Positions 1-5,152 of a DNA stretch of 5,152 nt are shown here, piece by piece (positions within the stretch are counted from its first letter, which is position 1; every line of letters begins with the position of its first letter). The DNA comes from Caulobacterales bacterium RIFOXYB1_FULL_67_16 (GTDB lineage Bacteria > Pseudomonadota > Alphaproteobacteria > Caulobacterales > Caulobacteraceae). The translations under genes were made by a program, and so were the position numbers. The stretch covers positions 39,982-45,133 of the forward strand of contig MGLN01000133.1 of the NCBI GenBank assembly GCA_001796045.1. Reading direction: 5' to 3'. The notes under the pieces were generated by a model. It was not told the DNA's origin. It saw nothing but the letters and a program-made list of their open reading frames with translations, and made no database searches.

Positions 1-96
1 GTGGTAGGCCGTGATCTTGTGGCCGTGACTTTCCAGCGCCAGCGACACGGACGCCACGATGTTCTCGTCGTCATCGACCAGGGTGATATTGGCCAA
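1..96 (-). CDS. chvI: ChvI-like OmpR-family response regulator (N-terminal fragment)
   Basis: This is the first 32 codons of a two-component response regulator; the rest lies beyond the left edge. The reading frame gives (M)ANITLVDDDENIVASVSL followed by ALESHGHKITAYH. That is the first beta strand, the acidic pocket (Asp8, Asp9, Asp10) and the first helix of a receiver domain, and it closely matches my memory of the start of ChvI proteins. The phosphoacceptor Asp (expected near residue 52) and the DNA-binding domain are not visible. In the family, ChvI is phosphorylated by the membrane kinase ChvG and controls envelope and acid-stress genes. The start is TTG at 96-94, chosen because an AGGAG lies 9 nt upstream and the receiver domain begins directly after it. 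An in-frame GTG at 141-139 is possible but lacks such support and would add an unconserved tail. The assignment to ChvI rather than another OmpR-type regulator is strong but rests on only 32 residues. Confidence 0.85.
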   Translation of the reverse strand, partial: MANITLVDDDENIVASVSLALESHGHKITAYH

Positions 97-105
97 GGTG
101 GTCTT

Positions 106-110
106 CTCCT
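106..110 (-). promoter_or_regulatory. Shine-Dalgarno of chvI-like gene
   Basis: On the minus strand this reads AGGAG, with 9 nt between it and the TTG at 96-94. It decides the choice of the rare TTG start for the response regulator, because no ATG is available in frame near the start of the receiver domain. Confidence 0.7.
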
Positions 111-148
111 GAACTTCCCGTTCCCGCGAACGAGAACGCACGGCAAGC

Positions 149-170
149 GTAACCGTTCGATCACGGTCAC
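149..170. repeat. Imperfect inverted repeat, candidate operator upstream of chvI
   Basis: GTAACCG at 149-155 faces CGGTCAC at 164-170, giving 7-bp arms with six matches and an 8-bp spacer. It lies 53-74 bp upstream of the chvI TTG start, in the region shared with the divergent gene at 297. Read on the minus strand, one arm overlaps a weak -10-like TAATGT (174-169). An equally weak TTGGCG (198-193) sits 18 bp further upstream. If that is the chvI promoter, the repeat would cover the -10 and start-site region, a typical operator position. The promoter assignment is weak and the binding protein is unknown; autoregulation by ChvI is only one possibility. Confidence 0.3.
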
Positions 171-296
171 ATTAGGGCCAAGGCAGATGGGCCGCCAAGT
201 CGCGAGTTTCAACGATCATCAGGCCTGTTTCCGTCGGCGCGAGGAAAATTCACCGCGAAAACCCCGTCTTAAAGGCTTGGCTGCACTATCCGCCTC

Positions 297-2003
297 ATGG
301 CCGGTCCGATCCACTACGAAGTCTATGTCCGCAAGACGGTTCCCGCGTCCTGGTCGCTGCTGATCGCCACCGAGGACCGGAAACACGCTCTGGAGACGGC
401 CGAGGACCAGTTGTCCAACCGTCTGGCCGCCGCCGCCCGCGTCACCAAGGAGACGCTGGACCCGGACACCATGGAATTCAACAGCCTCACCATACTGACC
501 CTCGGGGCGCCGGAGGAAAAGAAGAAGGCCAAGGCGCCGGAGTCGGTTCGGCCGGCGTGCAGCGCCCCGGCCGAACTCTATGCGCCCCATGCGCGCGGCC
601 TGATCGCGCGGGTGCTGGAGGACTGGCTGAAACGCCAGGGGGTGACGGCCTTCGAACTGCTGCACCGGCCGGACCTGGCGGAGCGGCTCGACGCCTCGGG
701 CGTGGAGCTCCAGCACGCGGTCCAGAAGGTGGCGGTGCCGGAAAGCCAGGCCACCGGCCAGAACCTGCACAGCGTGGTGCGCCACTATCAGCGTCTGGCC
801 GAGGATACGGTCGCGCGCCTGCTGAAGGCCGGCCGATCGGGTCAGTTTCCGTCGCTGAAGAACCAGTCGATCGCCGATCTGGCCCATCGTCTCAGCACGG
901 CCCAGGACCGCACCTTCATCATGGGCGGGGTGATCGCCCAGGGTCTGGCGGATCGGAAGGGCGCCCGCGACCGGTTGGATTGCCTGATGGACATGGTCGA
1001 CGCCGCGCCGCCGGAGGGGACGCCCCGCGCCCTGGTGCTGGGCGCCGTCGAGCAGATCGCATCCGAAATGCTGGCGGTGCGCGCCAATCTGGCGGAAATC
1101 CTCGGTCCGTCGCTGGACCACGGGGCCCGGCTGGCGGCCGTGGTGCGGATGATCGCCCCGCGCGAGGTCGAGCGGTTGATCGGGCTGGACCCGCGCATGG
1201 CCGTGATGACCCCGGTGGTGGAGGGACCGGCTCAGCGACTGGGCCAGGGTCTGGCCGACGGGCATTTCCCCAAACTCTCCACGGCCCTCGCGCGGATGGT
1301 GATGACCGAACTGGCCAGTCAGAGGCGGTTGCGGCCCAATGATCCGGTCGGCGAGATCGACATTCTCCGCACCCTGGCCATGGCTCTGACGGCGGCCTCG
1401 GGCCGCCTGCTGACGCTGGAGGAGGTGCAGAACGCCTTCGTCGAACGGTCCAAGGGCCTGGTGACGCCGGATTTCGTGGCCAGCTATGTCCGCGACTGTC
1501 CGACCGTCCTGGCCGAGGCCGAGCATCTGACCCGTCTGTGCGAAAACGTGACGGGCGGGGCCAACAAGCGGGCGGCGGCGCGCTGGCTCAGCGCCTGCAT
1601 CACCTCGCTTCGGCTTGAAAACGAGATGCGTCAGATGGCGGCGGGCGGGCCCAGCGTGTCTCAGAAACTGCTGGTTCTGGCGCGACTGCAGCGGTCGGTG
1701 CGGGCGGTGCAGCTCGGCGAGATCGACGAGCGGGAGATTTCGACAGCGATCGGCGCCCTGGGCGGGACGGTGGAGGCCGACGCGGGGCTTCTGGCGCAGA
1801 TCGGCCGCGCCCAGGCCGCGCCGCTCCAGAAGCTGACCGCGCTGCTGAAGATGGCCGCCGGCGAGACGGCGCCCCTGGGGCCGGCCGCCGACCGCGCCCG
1901 CAGCGAGGCGGGCAAGTTGTTGCGTGAGCCGGACGTGCGGGCTGCGGCGACCGAGGACGCCACGCTGCAGGCCCTGGTCCAGGCGGCCGGGCTCAAGTTC
2001 TGA
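297..2003 (+). CDS. Uncharacterised 568-residue alpha-helical protein
   Basis: I do not recognise this protein. Residues 1-70 look like a small alpha/beta domain: a strand (HYEVYVRKT), a second strand ending in ATEDR, a helix (HALETAEDQL), then strands around RVTKETLD and SLTILTLG. A charged, proline-containing linker (about 71-95, EEKKKAKAPE) joins it to a long region (about 96-568) that is predicted by eye to be almost wholly helical and rich in Ala, Leu, Arg and Glu. No signal peptide, membrane segment, nucleotide-binding loop or metal-binding cluster is visible, so it is probably cytoplasmic. The ATG at 297 is the only plausible start: an in-frame TAA at 270-272 closes the frame upstream, and later starts would remove the conserved-looking N-terminus. 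There is no Shine-Dalgarno; the nearest purine run (AAAGG, 271-275) is too far away. The gene is divergent from chvI and convergent with the zinc-ribbon gene, with 3 bp between stops, so it is probably transcribed alone. Its reality is supported by length, even composition and the good fit with its neighbours. Confidence 0.9.
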   Translation: MAGPIHYEVYVRKTVPASWSLLIATEDRKHALETAEDQLSNRLAAAARVTKETLDPDTMEFNSLTILTLGAPEEKKKAKAPESVRPACSAPAELYAPHARGLIARVLEDWLKRQGVTAFELLHRPDLAERLDASGVELQHAVQKVAVPESQATGQNLHSVVRHYQRLAEDTVARLLKAGRSGQFPSLKNQSIADLAHRLSTAQDRTFIMGGVIAQGLADRKGARDRLDCLMDMVDAAPPEGTPRALVLGAVEQIASEMLAVRANLAEILGPSLDHGARLAAVVRMIAPREVERLIGLDPRMAVMTPVVEGPAQRLGQGLADGHFPKLSTALARMVMTELASQRRLRPNDPVGEIDILRTLAMALTAASGRLLTLEEVQNAFVERSKGLVTPDFVASYVRDCPTVLAEAEHLTRLCENVTGGANKRAAARWLSACITSLRLENEMRQMAAGGPSVSQKLLVLARLQRSVRAVQLGEIDEREISTAIGALGGTVEADAGLLAQIGRAQAAPLQKLTALLKMAAGETAPLGPAADRARSEAGKLLREPDVRAAATEDATLQALVQAAGLKF

Positions 2004-2006
2004 GTC

Positions 2007-2351
2007 TCAGTCGAAGATGTCGAAGATGCTGTCGCGCTTCTTCTTCTTGTACCGATAGTCGTCGTCGCGGCGCCGGTCGTCGCGATAGCCGCGATCATCA
2101 TAGGGGCGGCCCCCGCCGCTCCACGGCTGAGGATGGGGCGGAGCATAGGACTGGGGTTGGGCTTGAGGCGGCGAGGCGGCCGCCGGCGCTGCGGAGGCGC
2201 GGCCGTCTTCAGCAGCGGCGGCCATCAGCTTCTCCAGCTCGCCGCGATCCAGCCAGACGCCCCGGCAGGTCGGGCACATGTCGAACTGAACCCCGTCGCG
2301 ATCCAGGGTCTGCATGGCGGCGTTGTCGTTGGGACACATCAGAAGGGGCAT
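2007..2351 (-). CDS. Small zinc-ribbon protein, zf-TFIIB family
   Basis: This encodes 114 residues. Residues 5-42 form a zf-TFIIB-type zinc ribbon: MCPNDNAAM, then FDMCPTCRGVWLDRGELEKL. Cys6, Cys26 and Cys29 are the visible ligands. The first knuckle is CPND rather than CPxC, a form I recall as common in this family, so it is not clearly a defect. Residues about 50-75 are rich in Ala, Pro and Gln, and residues about 77-100 are rich in Gly, Tyr, Arg and Asp; both look disordered. The chain ends in a basic run and a short hydrophobic-acidic tail (KKKKRDSIFDIFD). The ATG start is supported by GGAG at 2360-2357, 5 nt upstream. No signal peptide or membrane segment is seen. The molecular role of such proteins is not established; nucleic-acid or protein binding is a reasonable guess. 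It converges with the 568-residue gene and lies downstream of the flavoprotein gene on the same strand, but across a 227-bp structured gap, so it probably has its own promoter. Confidence 0.88.
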   Translation of the reverse strand: MPLLMCPNDNAAMQTLDRDGVQFDMCPTCRGVWLDRGELEKLMAAAAEDGRASAAPAAASPPQAQPQSYAPPHPQPWSGGGRPYDDRGYRDDRRRDDDYRYKKKKRDSIFDIFD

Positions 2352-2379
2352 GGCGGCTCCGGATCAGGTGAGGAAACGG

Positions 2380-2426
2380 GCGCCGACGCGACGGGTCCGA
2401 GGGGGGCAGCCCTGACGCGTCGGCGC
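2380..2426. repeat. Perfect 11-bp inverted repeat (hairpin) upstream of zinc-ribbon gene
   Basis: GCGCCGACGCG at 2380-2390 is the exact reverse complement of CGCGTCGGCGC at 2416-2426, with 25 nt between the arms. A further copy of nine of these bases, CGCGTCGGC, lies at 2445-2453. The repeat is 29 to 75 bp upstream of the zinc-ribbon ATG, so it would fall in that gene's leader if transcription begins further upstream. No T-tract follows on either strand, which argues against an ordinary intrinsic terminator. Function is unknown: it could be a leader structure, an operator or a stabilising 3' hairpin of the upstream transcript. Confidence 0.6.
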
Positions 2427-2531
2427 ATCCGTACGGTGCGACATCGCGTCGGCCCGAACAGGCGAGGCAGGGGAACTCTCGCTGTCGAGACGGCGCCAGA
2501 GGGGCCCGTTCCGCGAAATCAAGCTAGGCCT

Positions 2532-2570
2532 CCGGCGTGGCCGCCGCCATGCGTCGCGGCGTCACACCGG
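2532..2570 (-). terminator. Candidate 3' hairpin after the flavoprotein gene
   Basis: On the minus strand, CCGGTGTG (2570-2563) pairs with CACGCCGG (2539-2532) with one G-U wobble. Inside it CGCCG (2561-2557) pairs with CGGCG (2546-2542) around a 10-nt loop. The structure begins 8 nt after the stop codon of the oxidoreductase gene (last base 2579), the usual place for a transcript end. The downstream minus-strand sequence has only scattered T residues (for example CTTGATTTCG) and no true U-tract. It may therefore be a weak or Rho-assisted terminator, or a 3' stabilising hairpin. Confidence 0.4.
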
Positions 2571-2578
2571 CCGATCGT

Positions 2579-3784
2579 TCAGCAGGCCTGGCCCGCAGCC
2601 CAGCCCGAGGACCAGGCCCACTGGAAATTATAACCGCCCAGCCAGCCTGTGACGTCCACCGCCTCGCCGATGAAATAGAGGTTGGGGACGGACTTCACCG
2701 CCAGGGTCTGCTGGTCCAATGCGGCCGTGTCGACCCCGCCCAAGGTCACCTCGGCGGTGCGGTAACCTTCAGACCCCACCGGTTTCACCGTCCAGGCGTT
2801 GACCGCCTGGTCCAGCCGCCGCAAGGCCTTGTCCGACAGATCGGCCAGATTCCCCGCCACGCCTTCCCACGCGCACAGACTCTCGGCCAGCCGACGCGGC
2901 ACGATCTGGGACAAGGCGGTGTGGACCGCCTGTCGGCCGTTCGCGGCCTTGGCGGCCTTCAGCGCCTCGAACACGTCGTGGTCCGGCGCCATGGCGGCGA
3001 CGATGGGCTCGCCCTCGCGCCAGTAGGAGCTGATCTGAAGTATGGCCGGACCGCTCAGGCCGCGGTGGGTGAACAACATGGCCTCGTCGAACCGGGCCTT
3101 GCGCGTCTTCTCGGCCGGGGCCGAGGCCACGCGAGCCACCACCGCCACCCCGGCGAGCGGCGTCAGGGTCTCCAGCAGGCCCGCCTCGAACGTCAGCGGC
3201 ACGAGAGCGGGACGGGTCTCGGTCACGCGGATGTCGAACTGGCGCGCGACCTCATAGGCCCAGCCGGTCGCCCCCATCTTGGGAATGGACTTTCCGCCTG
3301 TGGCGACCACCAGCGAGGCCGCCGCGATCTCGGATCCGTCGGACAGACCGATCGACCAGCCCTCGCCCTTTCGGGCGATCCGATCGACGCCGGTCTTCAT
3401 CCGCAGCTCGACCCCGGCCTCGGCCAGGGCGTCGGTCAGCAGCCGCACGATCTGTTTGGCGCTGCCGTCGCAGAACAGCTGGCCCAGGGTCTTTTCATGC
3501 CAGGCGATGCCCGCCTGATCGACCCGCTTTATAAAATCCTGGGGCGTGAAACGGCGCAGGGCCGAGGTGGCGAACCGGGGGTTTTCACCCAGGAAGTTCG
3601 CCGGCCCGCAGCCCAGATTGGTGAAGTTGCACCGTCCGCCGCCGGAGATGCGGATCTTCTCGCCGGGATGGGCCGCGTGATCGACGACCAGGACCCGACG
3701 GCCGCGCCGCCCGGCCTCCGCGGCGCACATCATGCCGGCGGCGCCGGCCCCGACCACCAGGACGTCGAACGACGCCCGGCTCAC
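2579..3784 (-). CDS. BaiN/HI0933-family FAD-dependent oxidoreductase (YhiN-like)
   Basis: This encodes a 401-residue flavoprotein of the HI0933/YhiN family, which database names often link to BaiN. The N-terminus carries the FAD dinucleotide-binding fold: VLVVGAGAAG (residues 8-17, GxGxxG), followed by the acidic strand end VLVVDH (31-36). The family signature GEKIRISGGGRCNFTN is at 41-56. A second FAD-contact segment, LVVATGGKSIPKMGATG, is at 158-174, and GLSGPAILQISS is at 242-253. The C-terminal FAD motif is at about 345-398: EVTLGGVD, LYFIGEAVDVTGWLGGYN and WAWSSGWAAG. Length and motif order are normal and there is no signal peptide, so it should be a soluble cytoplasmic enzyme. The substrate is unknown; the bile-acid activity implied by the name BaiN should not be assumed here. 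The start is GTG at 3784-3782, supported by GGAG 8 nt upstream and by placing the Rossmann motif at the usual distance. It lies 24 bp downstream of ahcY and is probably co-transcribed with it. Confidence 0.93.
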   Translation of the reverse strand: MSRASFDVLVVGAGAAGMMCAAEAGRRGRRVLVVDHAAHPGEKIRISGGGRCNFTNLGCGPANFLGENPRFATSALRRFTPQDFIKRVDQAGIAWHEKTLGQLFCDGSAKQIVRLLTDALAEAGVELRMKTGVDRIARKGEGWSIGLSDGSEIAAASLVVATGGKSIPKMGATGWAYEVARQFDIRVTETRPALVPLTFEAGLLETLTPLAGVAVVARVASAPAEKTRKARFDEAMLFTHRGLSGPAILQISSYWREGEPIVAAMAPDHDVFEALKAAKAANGRQAVHTALSQIVPRRLAESLCAWEGVAGNLADLSDKALRRLDQAVNAWTVKPVGSEGYRTAEVTLGGVDTAALDQQTLAVKSVPNLYFIGEAVDVTGWLGGYNFQWAWSSGWAAGQAC

Positions 3785-3792
3785 GAGACCGG

Positions 3793-3796
3793 CTCC
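3793..3796 (-). promoter_or_regulatory. Shine-Dalgarno of flavoprotein gene in the 24-bp spacer
   Basis: GGAG on the minus strand lies 8 nt before the GTG start at 3784-3782. It falls inside the 24-bp spacer after the ahcY stop codon. It supports the GTG start and independent translation of the second gene of a likely ahcY-flavoprotein transcript; no terminator-like hairpin is present in this spacer. Confidence 0.65.
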
Positions 3797-3808
3797 GGAA
3801 GGCGGTTC

Positions 3809-5152
<1,344 letters not shown>

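Noticed and set aside
557..1342. Open frame of 261 codons on the plus strand inside the 568-residue gene
   Set aside because: Gly/Arg/Pro/Ala-rich low-complexity translation in a second frame of the same gene; a codon-bias shadow.
219..1526. Long open frame (435 codons) on the minus strand, antisense to the 568-residue gene
   Set aside because: It is rich in Arg, Gly, His and Gln with no recognisable motif, which is typical of a GC-rich shadow frame. It would also overlap the plus-strand gene almost entirely, and the plus-strand frame has a much more protein-like composition.
2002..2006. GAGTC (a GANTC site for the CcrM methyltransferase) in the gap between convergent stops
   Set aside because: GANTC sites also occur inside the genes here (for example 540-544, 2878-2882, 4191-4195), so this one has no special placement.
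2364..2444. 26-codon minus-strand ORF ending 12 nt before the zinc-ribbon start, which overlaps the hairpin (possible leader peptide)
   Set aside because: The ATG at 2444-2442 has no Shine-Dalgarno, and the peptide (MSHRTDAPTR...) has no run of a regulatory amino acid. Such a short frame is expected by chance in GC-rich DNA, so it was not annotated.
2477..2490. Small hairpin TCTCG-CTGT-CGAGA
   Set aside because: A stem of only five base pairs without a following T-tract; not distinguishable from chance.
2133..2633. Plus-strand open frame of 166 codons across the zinc-ribbon gene and the following gap
   Set aside because: It begins inside and antisense to the zinc-ribbon gene, has an Arg/Gly-rich start without a motif, and ends inside the flavoprotein gene. 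No ribosome binding site supports it.

Overview
The window is GC-rich and densely coding. It looks like a conserved chromosomal segment of an alphaproteobacterium, most likely Caulobacteraceae (Caulobacter/Brevundimonas-like). That placement is inferred from three things: a ChvI-type response regulator N-terminus, an S-adenosylhomocysteine hydrolase with the long insertion usual in alphaproteobacteria, and sparse, variable start signals (TTG, GTG and one start without a ribosome binding site). I see no insertion sequence, phage gene, CRISPR array, tRNA or rRNA.

Layout from left to right. Positions 1-96 (minus) hold the first 32 codons of a chvI-like response regulator that runs off the left edge. 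Positions 97-296 are a divergent intergenic region with a 7-bp imperfect inverted repeat. Positions 297-2003 (plus) encode a 568-residue, mostly helical soluble protein that I do not recognise. It ends 3 bp short of the stop codon of a convergent small zinc-ribbon protein gene (zf-TFIIB family, 2007-2351, minus). Positions 2352-2578 are a hairpin-rich gap. Positions 2579-3784 (minus) encode a BaiN/HI0933-family FAD oxidoreductase with a GTG start. Only 24 bp upstream of it lies ahcY (3809-5152, minus), which is cut by the right edge.

How the genes relate. ahcY and the flavoprotein gene are probably one transcript, since the only spacer is 24 bp and carries the flavoprotein's Shine-Dalgarno. 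AhcY removes S-adenosylhomocysteine in the methyl cycle; the flavoprotein's substrate is unknown. chvI is an envelope/acid-stress regulator gene that in many alphaproteobacteria sits in a neighbourhood including pckA, chvG, hprK, PTS genes and ahcY. Here ahcY is close to chvI but on its upstream side, and the divergent position is filled by the unknown 568-residue gene.

Overall this is mostly ordinary housekeeping sequence. The points most worth a second look are the unknown protein with its SD-less start, the repeat and hairpin cluster at 2380-2453, and the inverted repeat upstream of chvI. I find no convincing evidence for a new multi-gene system.
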